A stretch of 64,000 bases of DNA from Chromatiales bacterium 21-64-14 (GTDB lineage: Bacteria > Pseudomonadota > Gammaproteobacteria > 21-64-14). The position numbers and the translations under genes were made by a program. The notes under the pieces were generated by a model that saw nothing but the letters and a program-made list of their open reading frames with translations, was not told where the DNA came from and made no database searches. The stretch covers positions 17,640-81,639 of the forward strand of contig NCBI01000009.1 of assembly GCA_002255365.1 (NCBI GenBank), in the 5' to 3' direction. Of the stretch, positions 27,717-37,200 are shown in pieces (position 1 is the first letter of the stretch; each line of letters begins with the position of its first letter).

Positions 27717-29780
27717 GTGACGAGCCGCCGCCTCGCGCTGCTGGTGATCCTCGCACTGGTGGCGGGGCGCGCCGCGGCGGTGGACTCCGTGACGTTCTCC
27801 ATGGCGCAGCTGGCCGGATCCGGTTGGCAGGCCCGGGACGTGCGGGTGAGCCTCGCCCCGGTCGGTCACGGGCAGGCGGACCTGAGCGTATCCATCACCG
27901 CCCTGACATTGCCCGGTGGCCTGCCAGTGTTGCGCAACGTCGCGATCCGCTGCACCGGCGCGGCGCTGGATGCCACGGGCGTGCGCTGCGACGACGCCCA
28001 TGCGGAACTCACCGCGCCCGGGGTGCTCCCGGGGTCATTTCCGGTACGGTTCCAATACCGGCGCGCCACCGGCGCGGTGACGGTCACGATCCCGCGCCTG
28101 CGCCTGACGGCGGGGGCGTTGCGCCTTGCGGGGCGTTGGACCCCGAGTGGTTGGTCCCTCGACCTCGCGGCCCGCGCGCTGGACGCGGCGCCCCTGGTGA
28201 CCACCCTGCGGCGCTTTGGCGTGCCCACCGGGGCCTTCAAGGCCACCGGTCGCGTCGCCCTGAACGCGTCGCTGGCGGGGGACGCCGGGGGCGTGCGCGC
28301 CCTGCGTGCGCGCGTCTCGGGTACCCGCTTGACCGTGACGGAACCGACCGGGCGCTACGCGAGCGAGGGCCTGGGTGCTTCGATCCGCCTCGACGCCCGG
28401 CGCCGGCACGCGGCCTGGCAGGGGAGCGCGGGCGTGCGGCTGATCCGGGGCCAGCTCTATGTCGACCCGCTGTACCTCCAGGTTCCGGACCGTCCCATCA
28501 CGGCCCACGGGCGTTTTCGCTGGCGCCCGGGACAAGCACTGGTCTTCTCGGATCTGGCGCTGGAGCACCCCGGGCTCCTGTCGGCGCGCGGGGACGTGCG
28601 TCTCGGGTTGACCGGCGGCGTGCACCTGCGGGCAGTCGCGCTTTCCCACGTGCGGCTCGAGCTGGGCGCGGCCTACCCGGTCTACCTCCAGCCGTTCCTC
28701 TACGGCACTGCTTTCGACGGCCTGGTGCCGCACGGAGAGATCCGCGGGCGTGTGCGTTACCGCGACGGGGCCCTGCGGGCGCTGGCGCTGACCCTGGCCG
28801 GTGTCAATCTGAGCGATCCGCGCGGGCGCTTCGGCCTCCAGGACGCCACCGGCACGGTGCAATGGACCCTGGGCGCGGCCCCGGTACACTCCGCGTTGGC
28901 CTGGCGGAGTGCAGCGCTCTACCGGATCCCGATCGGTGCCGCTGCGCTGACCTTCACCTCACGGGCTGGGACCCTCGCGCTCGACCGGGAGGCGCGCATC
29001 CCGGTCCTGGACGGGGCCTTGCTGGTGAACGATCTCCAGGTGGACCGGCCGGGCAGTCCCGCCATGTCGTGGCAGTTCGCCGCGGTCCTGACACCGGTCT
29101 CGCTGGAGGGACTGACCCGCACGCTCGGCTGGACACCGTTCTCCGGAAAGCTGTCCGGCATGATCCCCCAGGTGCGCTACCAGGATCACCAGGTGCGGGT
29201 GAACGGGGTCCTGTTGGTGCGGGTGTTCGGGGGTGACATCACGGTGCGCGACCTGCGCCTGACCCGTCCGTTCGGGCGGGTGCCCGCCCTGAGCGCGGAC
29301 GTCGCGATCCGGAATCTGGACCTGCAGACGCTCACCCGCACCTTCTCCTTTGGTAAGATGGAAGGCCGGCTGAGTGGTCGCGTCGCAGGCTTGCAACTGG
29401 ATAACTGGAAACCGGTGCGCTTCGACGCGCGGCTGGCGACGCCCTCCGACGACGGTTCGCGGCACCGCATCAGCCAAAAGGCCTTGAAGAACCTGACCCG
29501 GATCGGTGGCGGGGGCGTCGGAGGGCTCGTAACCGGTATCCTGTTCCGGGTGTTCCACGAGTTTTCCTACCAGCGGCTCGGGTTGAGTTGCCGGTTGCGC
29601 CAGGATGTGTGCGAGATGGGTGGCATCGGACCGGCGCCGGGGGGCGGATATTACATCGTGAAGGGCGGCGGACTGCCACGGATCAGCGTCGTGGGATTCG
29701 CGCACCAAGTGGACTGGGATGCGCTGGTGGCGCAGTTGCGCAGCGTCACCCGGGAGGCGGCGGGTGCCGCGGGCCCGTAA
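27717..29780 (+). CDS. YdbH-like AsmA-superfamily periplasmic protein
   Basis: A 687-residue exported protein with a hydrophobic N-terminus (LALLVILALVAGRAAA, likely signal peptide or anchor). The rest is beta-rich repeats typical of AsmA/YhdP/TamB/YdbH proteins. The C-terminal region (ALKNLTRIGGGGVGGLV near residue 582, then a pair of cysteines in LSCRLRQDVCEMGGIG) resembles the dicarboxylate-region DUF of YdbH. These proteins are thought to bridge the envelope and carry phospholipids to the outer membrane. The start GTG 27717 is three bases after cysM. The lipoprotein gene that follows supports the YdbH assignment, because ydbH, ynbE and ydbL are neighbours in E. coli. The identification is from topology and context more than direct motif identity. 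Confidence 0.72.
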   Translation: MTSRRLALLVILALVAGRAAAVDSVTFSMAQLAGSGWQARDVRVSLAPVGHGQADLSVSITALTLPGGLPVLRNVAIRCTGAALDATGVRCDDAHAELTAPGVLPGSFPVRFQYRRATGAVTVTIPRLRLTAGALRLAGRWTPSGWSLDLAARALDAAPLVTTLRRFGVPTGAFKATGRVALNASLAGDAGGVRALRARVSGTRLTVTEPTGRYASEGLGASIRLDARRRHAAWQGSAGVRLIRGQLYVDPLYLQVPDRPITAHGRFRWRPGQALVFSDLALEHPGLLSARGDVRLGLTGGVHLRAVALSHVRLELGAAYPVYLQPFLYGTAFDGLVPHGEIRGRVRYRDGALRALALTLAGVNLSDPRGRFGLQDATGTVQWTLGAAPVHSALAWRSAALYRIPIGAAALTFTSRAGTLALDREARIPVLDGALLVNDLQVDRPGSPAMSWQFAAVLTPVSLEGLTRTLGWTPFSGKLSGMIPQVRYQDHQVRVNGVLLVRVFGGDITVRDLRLTRPFGRVPALSADVAIRNLDLQTLTRTFSFGKMEGRLSGRVAGLQLDNWKPVRFDARLATPSDDGSRHRISQKALKNLTRIGGGGVGGLVTGILFRVFHEFSYQRLGLSCRLRQDVCEMGGIGPAPGGGYYIVKGGGLPRISVVGFAHQVDWDALVAQLRSVTREAAGAAGP

Positions 29781-29805
29781 CGTCGAAATCGAAGGAGAAC
29801 GCAAT

Positions 29806-30426
29806 ATGAGGCACAGATCCTGGCTTTGGTACGGGATGGTCGCGAGCCTGCTCTCCGGCTGCGTGACCATCAACATCTATTTCCCCGCCGCCGCCGCTCA
29901 GAAGGCGGCGGACCGGATCATCCAGGGCGTGTACGGCGCCGGTTCCGCGCCGGTGCCGGTGCCGGCACCGCAGCCCGGGGCCGCGCCGGCCAAGCCCCAG
30001 GGGTTGCGTTCGGTGCCTTCCGGCGGTCCGTTGCTGGCGCTGATGAACCTGCTGGTCCCGGTCGCCCACGCGGCGGCGGATCTCAATGTGCAAAGTCCCA
30101 CCATCCGCGGTATCCGCGCGTCCCTGGAGGCCCGTCACCCCGCCCTCGCACCGTTCTATGACAGCGGCGCCATCGGCATGACCCAGGGCGGCTTGCTCAC
30201 GGTTCGCAACCTGGGCGCGGTGCCGCTCTCCCAGCGCAACCGGGTGCAGCAGCTGGTGGCGCAGGACAACCAGGACCGCAATGCCCTGTATCAGGCCATC
30301 GCGGCGGCCAATGGCCACCCCGAATGGGAAGCGGATGTCCGCAAGGTGTTCGCCCAGCGTTGGATCGCCAATGCGCCGTCCGGCTGGTGGTATCAGGCGG
30401 CGGATGGGAGCTGGAAGCGCAAATGA
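29806..30426 (+). CDS. DUF1318/YdbL-type lipoprotein
   Basis: A 206-residue lipoprotein: hydrophobic leader followed by the lipobox LLSGC with Cys at residue 20, then VTINIYFPAAAAQKAADRI, typical of DUF1318 lipoproteins. A proline-alanine linker follows (PVPVPAPQPGAAPA). The C-terminal half (QQLVAQDNQDRNALYQAIA, ending in GWWYQAADGSWKRK) resembles E. coli YdbL, which ends in a similar Gly-x-Trp-x-x-Lys pattern. GAAGGAGA lies ahead of ATG 29806. It probably works with the YdbH-like protein encoded immediately upstream. The short beta-forming segment next to the lipid anchor may play the role of the separate E. coli lipoprotein YnbE; that is inference. Confidence 0.75.
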   Translation: MRHRSWLWYGMVASLLSGCVTINIYFPAAAAQKAADRIIQGVYGAGSAPVPVPAPQPGAAPAKPQGLRSVPSGGPLLALMNLLVPVAHAAADLNVQSPTIRGIRASLEARHPALAPFYDSGAIGMTQGGLLTVRNLGAVPLSQRNRVQQLVAQDNQDRNALYQAIAAANGHPEWEADVRKVFAQRWIANAPSGWWYQAADGSWKRK

Positions 30427-30487
30427 CCGGGATACGTCGGCACCAGATCGTGGTCGGAATCGCGTCCCGGACGGGAGTCCCCGTTCT

Positions 30488-31279
30488 ATGAATAACGTCT
30501 TCGTGTTCGACATCGAAACGGTGCCCGATGTGGAGGCGGGACGCCGGCTCTACGGGTTGGATGGGTTGAGCGACGGCGACGTGGCGCAGGTCATGTATAC
30601 GGTCCGCCGTCAGCAGACCGGCGGCAACGACTTTCTACGGCTGCATCTGCAACGGGTGGTGGCAATCTCGCTCGCGGTCCGTACCCGCGATTGGTTCAAG
30701 GTCTGGTCTCTGGGGGAGGTGGACGCCCCGGAAGCGGAACTGGTGCGGCGTTTCTTCGATGGCGTGGAGCGCTATACCCCCACCCTGGTGTCCTGGAACG
30801 GCGGTGGCTTCGATCTCCCGGTGCTGCATTACCGGGCGTTGCGCCACGGAATTCCGGCGCCCCGTTATTGGGAAACCGGCGCCGATGACCAGGGCTTCCG
30901 GTGGAACAACTACCTGAACCGCTTCCATGAGCGTCATACCGATCTTATGGACGTGCTGTCCGGCTACCAGGCCCGGGCGGTGGCGCCCCTGGACGAGATC
31001 GCCACCTTGCTGGGTCTGCCGGGAAAGATGGGCATGGATGGCGCGCAGGTCTGGGAGCGGTATTTGGAGGGCGAACTGGGCGCGATCCGGGACTACTGCG
31101 AGACGGATGTCATCAATACCTATTTGGTGTACCTGCGTTTTGAGCAGATCCGCGGCCGGCTGGGTGCGGAGGAATACCAACGCGAGTGCCAACTGGTGCG
31201 TGATACCTTGAATCAGGACGACCGGCCCCACCTGCGCCGGTTCCTCGCTGCCTGGCCCGCGCCGCAAGACCACGGATGA
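30488..31279 (+). CDS. Predicted PolB-like 3'-5' exonuclease
   Basis: A 263-residue protein of the DnaQ-like superfamily, of the stand-alone group resembling the exonuclease domain of family B DNA polymerases. Motif Exo I is FVFDIETVPD at residues 4-13, a middle motif is VSWNGGGFDLPVLHYRAL near residue 106, and a late motif is IRDYCETDVINTYLVYLRF near residue 204. These carry the acidic metal ligands. There is no polymerase domain. ATG 30488 gives the family start; the frame is open upstream inside the previous gene's end. Substrate and pathway are not known. Confidence 0.85.
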   Translation: MNNVFVFDIETVPDVEAGRRLYGLDGLSDGDVAQVMYTVRRQQTGGNDFLRLHLQRVVAISLAVRTRDWFKVWSLGEVDAPEAELVRRFFDGVERYTPTLVSWNGGGFDLPVLHYRALRHGIPAPRYWETGADDQGFRWNNYLNRFHERHTDLMDVLSGYQARAVAPLDEIATLLGLPGKMGMDGAQVWERYLEGELGAIRDYCETDVINTYLVYLRFEQIRGRLGAEEYQRECQLVRDTLNQDDRPHLRRFLAAWPAPQDHG

Positions 31280-31385
31280 ATCCCTCGCGCCTCGCGTCGG
31301 GCTGGTCTGACCGCACCGGCGTGGCCTCTCCCATGGGTCCCATCACGTACGGATTGCGGTCACGCGGCGCCGGGGTTCTGCGTCC

Positions 31386-32714
31386 GTGAGCCGCGCGCGC
31401 CGCACGCGGGTCCTGCCGGCACCGGCCGTCGCGGAGGTGGAGCGGCTTGCCAGCGACGGGCGCGGTGTCGCGCGGATCGACGGCAAGACCGTGTTCGTCG
31501 ATGGCGCCCTGCCGGGGGAGTCGGTGCGCTTCGCCTACCGGGCACGGCGCCGGGATTTCGACGAAGGGGTTACCGTGGAGGTCCTGCGTCCCTCCGCGGA
31601 CCGGACCGTCCCGCGGTGCGCCCATTTTGATACCTGCGGGGGCTGCAGCCTGCAGCACTTGGATCCGGCGGCGCAGTTGCGGGCCAAACAGGAATCCCTG
31701 CTGGACAATCTCCAGCGTCTCGGCAAGGTTCAGCCGGAGGCCTTGCTGGAGCCCCTTTCCGGTGCGCGCTGGGGTTACCGCCGCAAGGCGCGGTTGGGTG
31801 TGCGCTACGTCCCAGGCAAGGGCCGCGTGCTGGTGGGATTCCGGGAAAAGCACAGCTCCAAGGTGGCGGAACTGTCGAGTTGCGAGGTGCTGATCCAGAG
31901 CGTGGGCGCACGACTAGCGGATCTCGCCGCGCTGATCGGGAGTCTGTCAGTCGCGGAACAGATCCCCCAGCTGGAGGTGGCTGCCGGCGACGATGAAACC
32001 GCCCTGGTGATCCGTCATCTTCACGCCTTGAACGATAGTGACATGGAACGACTCGCGGCCTTCGGCCGGCAGCATGGGTTGCGCATGTTCCTGCAGTCCG
32101 GGGGGCCGGACAGCGTGGTACCCCTGGACGGAGGAGCGGGGTGGCTCGATTACCGGTTGCCCGAGTACGCGGTGGAGATTAAATTCAATCCCACCGACTT
32201 TGCGCAGGTCCACGCCGGCATGAACCAGCGCATGGTTGCGCGGGTGGTGGAACTGCTGGCGCTGGAGGGTGGGGAACGGGTGCTGGATCTGTACTGCGGA
32301 CTTGGCAACTTCACCCTGCCACTGGCGCGCCGCGCCGGCTACGTGGTGGGGGTGGAGGGGGACGCGGGCTTGGTGCGCCGGGCCCGCGACAACGCCCGTT
32401 GCAACGGGCTCGACAACACCGAATTTCATGCCGCCGATCTGGCGTCGCCGGAGCCGGGCGCGGCTTGGCTCGCCGGGCGTTACGACCGGGTGCTGCTGGA
32501 TCCGCCGCGCTCCGGTGCCCAGGCGATCATCCCGTACCTGAAGGGGCTGAAGCCGACCCGCATTGCCTACGTCTCGTGCCATCCCGCGACACTGGCCCGG
32601 GACGCGGGGGAACTGGTCCGCGGGCTGGGTTACCGGCTAGTCCGGGCCGGGGTGGTCGATATGTTTCCCCACACCGCCCATGTGGAGTCGGTGGCGATAT
32701 TTGAACGGGGCTGA
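31386..32714 (+). CDS. rlmD: 23S rRNA (uracil-1939-C5)-methyltransferase RlmD
   Basis: SAM-dependent methyltransferase that makes m5U1939 in 23S rRNA. It has 442 residues. A TRAM RNA-binding domain comes first (VAEVERLASDGRGVAR). The 4Fe-4S cysteines are in CAHFDTCGGCSLQHL near residue 78 with a further Cys in LSSCEVL near residue 164. The SAM site is LDLYCGLGNFTLPLAR near residue 300 and the catalytic cysteine is in AYVSCHPATLARD near residue 396. The start is GTG 31386; the 106 bases upstream contain no clear promoter. Confidence 0.95.
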   Translation: MSRARRTRVLPAPAVAEVERLASDGRGVARIDGKTVFVDGALPGESVRFAYRARRRDFDEGVTVEVLRPSADRTVPRCAHFDTCGGCSLQHLDPAAQLRAKQESLLDNLQRLGKVQPEALLEPLSGARWGYRRKARLGVRYVPGKGRVLVGFREKHSSKVAELSSCEVLIQSVGARLADLAALIGSLSVAEQIPQLEVAAGDDETALVIRHLHALNDSDMERLAAFGRQHGLRMFLQSGGPDSVVPLDGGAGWLDYRLPEYAVEIKFNPTDFAQVHAGMNQRMVARVVELLALEGGERVLDLYCGLGNFTLPLARRAGYVVGVEGDAGLVRRARDNARCNGLDNTEFHAADLASPEPGAAWLAGRYDRVLLDPPRSGAQAIIPYLKGLKPTRIAYVSCHPATLARDAGELVRGLGYRLVRAGVVDMFPHTAHVESVAIFERG

Positions 32715-32785
32715 GTTTGGCCCTACACTCTGGCCACCCGCCGGAGCGGCATGCCTGCCAACGGCACAGCGGATCTTTCACACCC

Positions 32786-33031
32786 ATGGCCCGGATCCTG
32801 TATTTTGCGAAACTGGTGGACCTGATCGGCCGCGACGCGGAGGAGACGGACTTGCCCCCATCGGTGAGCGATGTCGGTACCCTGCTGGCATGGTTGCGGG
32901 AGCGCGGGCCGCGCTGGAACGACGCCCTTGCCGAACACGCCGTCAAGGTGACGGTGAACAAGTCTTTTACGGATCCCAGTTCCCCGGTAACGAACGGCGA
33001 CGAGATCGCCATCGTATCCGCCCACACCTGA
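32786..33031 (+). CDS. MoaD-like ubiquitin-fold protein lacking the C-terminal Gly-Gly
   Basis: An 81-residue protein with the MoaD pattern: ARILYFAKLVDLIGRDAEE at the start, a middle LLAWLRERGPRWNDAL, and VKVTVNKSFTDPSSPVTNG followed by DEIAIVSAHT at the end. MoaD normally ends in PPVAGG or similar, because the terminal Gly-Gly carries the thiocarboxylate used in molybdopterin synthesis. Here the chain stops about five residues early, without Gly-Gly. I checked the other two frames across the stop and neither supplies a Gly-Gly tail. No moa, moe or mob gene is adjacent. The start is ATG 32786. It may be a non-canonical ubiquitin-like protein or a decayed MoaD. Confidence 0.75.
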   Translation: MARILYFAKLVDLIGRDAEETDLPPSVSDVGTLLAWLRERGPRWNDALAEHAVKVTVNKSFTDPSSPVTNGDEIAIVSAHT

Positions 33032-33053
33032 CCGTTCGGACCCGCGACCCCGC

Positions 33054-33428
33054 ATGAAGATCCGCCTGTTGGGCGAGACCGAGTTGGTGGTGAGCGAACT
33101 CCACGACGAGCATCTAACGGTGACCGGCGACGAGGCCGGGCTCCGTTTTGGTGCGATGGAGATGTTCGTTACCTCCCTGGCGGCTTGTACCTACGCCGTG
33201 TTGGCCAGCTACGCACATCAGATCGATGCCGGCGTTGCGGACCTGCACATCCGCTTGCGCTGGCACTATAAGGATCGGCCCTACCGGATCGACACCGTGG
33301 AGATGGAGATCCGCTGGCCGGAATTGCCGGAGGACCGCGTGGACGCGGCCGTCCGGGCGGCGTCCACCTGCACCCTACACCGGACCCTGGAGCGGGGTGT
33401 GGAGGTGGGCACGACGGTGGTCCGCTGA
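33054..33428 (+). CDS. OsmC-family peroxiredoxin-like protein
   Basis: A 124-residue protein with the OsmC fold. The two redox cysteines expected for organic hydroperoxide reductases are both present: SLAACTYAVL near residue 45 and AASTCTLHRTL near residue 105. The sequence is closer to YhfA-type OsmC proteins than to Ohr, but I cannot separate the subfamilies firmly. It lies 22 bases after the MoaD-like gene and is probably co-transcribed. Confidence 0.86.
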   Translation: MKIRLLGETELVVSELHDEHLTVTGDEAGLRFGAMEMFVTSLAACTYAVLASYAHQIDAGVADLHIRLRWHYKDRPYRIDTVEMEIRWPELPEDRVDAAVRAASTCTLHRTLERGVEVGTTVVR

Positions 33429-33591
33429 GCCGGGGCAGGCCCCTTGGGCGGCGTTCCGGACCCCAGCGGGCTAAAGTATTCTGGGACCGGGTCGCCTATA
33501 CTGGGAGCCGGGGTGCGGTCCGGATTCCATGACCGGCCGACCGGAGTGACGGGTCTTCCTGGAGCCCGTGTATCATCGGAGGTGCACCGTT

Positions 33592-33909
33592 ATGAACTCG
33601 TTCCGAAAAAAACTCGTAAATTATGTCTTGGCGTCCACGGTGGCCTGTGCGGGGTTAGGATTGCCTGGTGTTGCCGCGGCCTACAATTCCGGCGGTGGCA
33701 TGCGCAGCGAACATGCTTCCGCCGACTCCATGGTAGCCGACCTGCTGCTGATCCGGCCGGCCGCCGCGATCGGGACCTTTATCACCACCGGCGTTTTCGT
33801 GGTTTCCCTGCCCTTCAGCCTGCTGGGCGGCAACGTCGGGGAGGCGGCCCATTTATTGGTGGTCGAACCAGCCGAATACACTTTCGTGCGGCCCCTTGGG
33901 GAACTTTGA
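33592..33909 (+). CDS. Small exported or membrane protein, conserved, function unknown
   Basis: A 105-residue protein from ATG 33592 with GGAGGTG eight bases upstream. A signal peptide spans about residues 1-32 (ends in LPGVAAA). The mature part has one or two hydrophobic stretches (PAAAIGTFITTGVFVVSLPF) and ends in HLLVVEPAEYTFVRPLG. Proteins with this final pattern are widespread in gammaproteobacteria and sometimes labelled multidrug transporter, a name that a chain this short does not justify. It precedes the PilZ-GGDEF-EAL gene by 305 bases. No function assigned. Confidence 0.75.
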   Translation: MNSFRKKLVNYVLASTVACAGLGLPGVAAAYNSGGGMRSEHASADSMVADLLLIRPAAAIGTFITTGVFVVSLPFSLLGGNVGEAAHLLVVEPAEYTFVRPLGEL

Positions 33910-34214
33910 ATCCCGGTCCGGGTGCGGCGTCCCGCGGTGCTTTCCCACTCGCGGTGGTGGGAATCCACTCGCCTTACGCCCCTGTCATCCGGGACTTCGG
34001 CAATTCGAGGTGCTGGGTATCGTGACGGGTGCCGCCCGGGATTGGCGGCACCATGTCGAGCCACCGGATCTGGCCGTGCATTTGTAGGGCAGACCGTTAA
34101 AGAACGGGTCGCGGGGGCCGACAAGACCGTTACCCAAGACCGCTATAGTGTTCCAGACGCACCCAAGCCGTTTTATCCACTGGACTGATTGTTCGCAGGG
34201 AAACCGCACTCGTC
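33910..34214 (+). other. 305-base intergenic region upstream of the PilZ-GGDEF-EAL gene
   Basis: No coding sequence is visible. A 7-base hairpin, TTCCCAC at 33942-33948 with GTGGGAA at 33957-33963, lies behind the small exported gene but lacks a T tail. A -10-like TATAGT sits at 34144-34149 without a good -35 partner. A promoter for the large downstream gene probably lies in this region. Confidence 0.4.
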
Positions 34215-37200
34215 ATGGCGCCGCCTGATGCCACCGCCACCGGTCCCAAGGCACCCAAGGAGCGGCGTGCCTTCCCGCGCCATCCCGTTCGCCTGCCAGC
34301 GCGTCTCGAGTCGCGCAGCGCGGGCGATCGACCCTGCATCATCCGCGATTACTGTGTCGGGGGCCTGCTCCTGATCTTCGAGGATACGCCGGCGGACGCC
34401 GCACGCCTGGATGGTCCCGGTATACGACGCGATGAGCAGGTGCAGATCGGTTGTGTCGTTACATCCGACGGCGAGGAACGGGAGCTGCGCTTCTCCGGGC
34501 GGATCGTACGTGCCGACGGCCAGAGTGCCGGTTTGGCGTTCATTGATCCCGACCCTGCCGCCCTGCAACGCCTGCGGGATTTCGCGCGCGGCGCCAGCGA
34601 GCCGGGACCTGAACCGGATCGTCCGGGAGACGGCGACACCCGCAGGGTTGTTCAGGCCGCTGGTTCCGACCCGGTGGACCGCGCCGGCCTGATGCGCGGG
34701 TGCAACGATCTGCTTCGCGGGGCATTGGCGCCGATAATCTCCGGTTTTTTGGCCAACGTAAACGACGAGCTGTTCAAGACTGCGGATACCAGCCGTGACA
34801 TGGCATTGCAGAATGCCAACCTTCAAGCCCTCGGCGTGCTCAATCGGCAGCGCAATGTGCTGCAGGATAAATTCGTCGCGGCGGTAGAACAACGGCTGCG
34901 GGACGCGGAACAGGGAATACTGGCGAGCCCGTTGGAGCTCGAATCGACCCCACCCTCCGGATCGCTGGCACTGGTTGAACCGCTGGAATTCGAGGAGTGG
35001 CTGTCCACCACCGATATCGTGTCCCGGGTGGAGACCGAACACCGGGAATCCCTTCAGGCGCTGTCGCAGCGCCTGTCCGTGGTCCTCGCTGCAAAGGTCG
35101 ACAACGCGAACAATCCCTATGGGCCGGCCATATTCGCGGAATCGTTCCAGGAGGCGCTAGCGCCGTTGGATATCGCGCATGGCGCCAAACTGGTTTGTTA
35201 CAAGAGTTTCCGGAACAGTGTACGGAAAGCCGCGGAACCGCTCTATAAAAATCTGAACCAGTTCCTCATCGACCACCAGATCCTTTCCGAGATTACCTAC
35301 GCCTTCGAGCGGCACGAGGCGCCGCGACCCGCGCCGTCACCAGACACGCGGTCCGCCGCGGATGCGTCAGCGGAGCCGGTGCCGTTGGACGACGCGGCGC
35401 AGGGGTGGCGGGGCGACCCGGGGCCGGCGAGACACGGCTCCGGCGTGCCGGCACGCGGCGGGCCCGCGTCGGCCCCGTCGGCCGCATCCCCGTCGGCTCC
35501 AGGGGGCGGGGGAGCGGAGAGTCCGGGCCCGGCGCCCGGTTCCTCCGAGGGCCACCCGCGCGTTCCAGCGCACGATCTCTATCAGTTGGTGGGCGAGTTG
35601 CGTTCCCTGCACAATCAATTGGTCCATAGCCCGGTTGCGGGGCGCGGCGCCGGCACGGGGCCAGCGCCTGCGGGATCTAACACCGCTGCCAGTGCAGCGG
35701 ACGCGCCGTTACACAGTCGTCTGGATTCGGCCGCGGCCGCGCTCCAGTCCTACAGCACCGCGGAGCTGCTCGAGGCACTGTCGAGTCGTGAGATCGAGCG
35801 CCATCGTCCCGCGGTCCAGGGCCAGGAATCCGGCGCCAGCGACTTCCGTGCACGGCTCGAAGCGCTCCTGGCCAAGGGGTCCCAGGGTGGCAGACCGAAG
35901 ACCATCATGGAACGCCAGGGCCAAGTGATAGACGTCGCCAGCAACGTATTCAGAGCCTTGCTCACCGATTTCCAGGTAGCGCAGAGCGTGCGTCCATGGA
36001 TCGAGAAACTGGAGATACCGGTCCTGAAGATGGCGATCCTCGACGATCGTTTATTCGTCGACAAGTCGCATGTGGTCCGCCAGGTGATCAACAAGTTCTC
36101 GGAGCTGGAGATCCTCGCCGGAACCGAGGAGGAGCAGGAGCAGGCGGCCATTCAGCGCGCGTTCCTCTGGATCGTCAATCTGATCAACACTGAGTTCGAC
36201 GGCACCGCCGCTGTGTTCGCTCGCGCGGAACGGCAGCTTGATCTGCTCATTAAGGTCCAGAACCAGTCCTACCAGCAGAACCTGGCTCAGGTGGTCGGTG
36301 AGTGCCTGCGTGAAGAGCAGGCCGCCGCGACCGTAGCCGATGGAGAGGCGGGGGGGGATTTGGCGCAGGCTGACGAATGGCTGCGCAGGGTCAGGCGTCT
36401 TAAAGAGGATCACTGGCTGTTGTTCGATGCCCATACCGAGGAGCCCAAGCGCCTTAAAGTGGGTTGGATCGCAAGCCGCACCGGAAAATACGTATTCGTG
36501 AACGTGCTCGGCAAGAAGGACCGGATCGTCGCGGAGCGGGACCTTGCGTCCCTGCTGCGTGAAGGATCGGTGGTGGTCCTGGATGCGGCCGATGAGCCGG
36601 CCATGGACCGCGCGCAGTATTCCATGCTGCAGAACCTGCATCGGCAACTGTTGCATCAGGCGTCCCACGATCCGCTGACCGGCCTCATCAACCGTCGTGA
36701 ATTTGAAAAATGTGTCACCGAAGCACTAGGCGACGCCAAATACGGTGCCAGGAAGCACGCGTTGCTGTTTATCGATGTGGACCAATTCAAGGTAGTGAAT
36801 ACCACCTTCGGTTACGACGCGGGCGACCAGTTCCTGAAGGAATTCACGCTGTTGCTTCAGGAAAACTTGGGGGAGCGCCATATCCTCGCCAGGATCGGGG
36901 TGGATCAATTCGGAGTCTTGCTGCAGGAGCATTCGATAGATGATGCCTTGGCGGTGGCCGAGGAGAAGATGGACGCCGTGCATGACTACCGGTTCGAGTG
37001 GAATGAGGAGCGGCTCTCATTTTCCGTCAGCGTGGGGTTGGTGGGCATCAACGCCCAGGGGGAGAGCGGCGCGGCTTTGCTGCAATCGGCGGAGGCCAGT
37101 TGCACGGTGGCCAAGGAGCTGGGAGGCCGTCGCGTACAGATTCATCATGCGCGCAATACCGGGCTCGTGCGACGCAAGGAAGAGATGAAGTGGGCGGTGA

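Noticed and set aside
34144..34149. TATAGT as promoter of the PilZ-GGDEF-EAL gene
   Set aside because: No -35 hexamer at 16-18 bases; listed only as a note in the gap entry.
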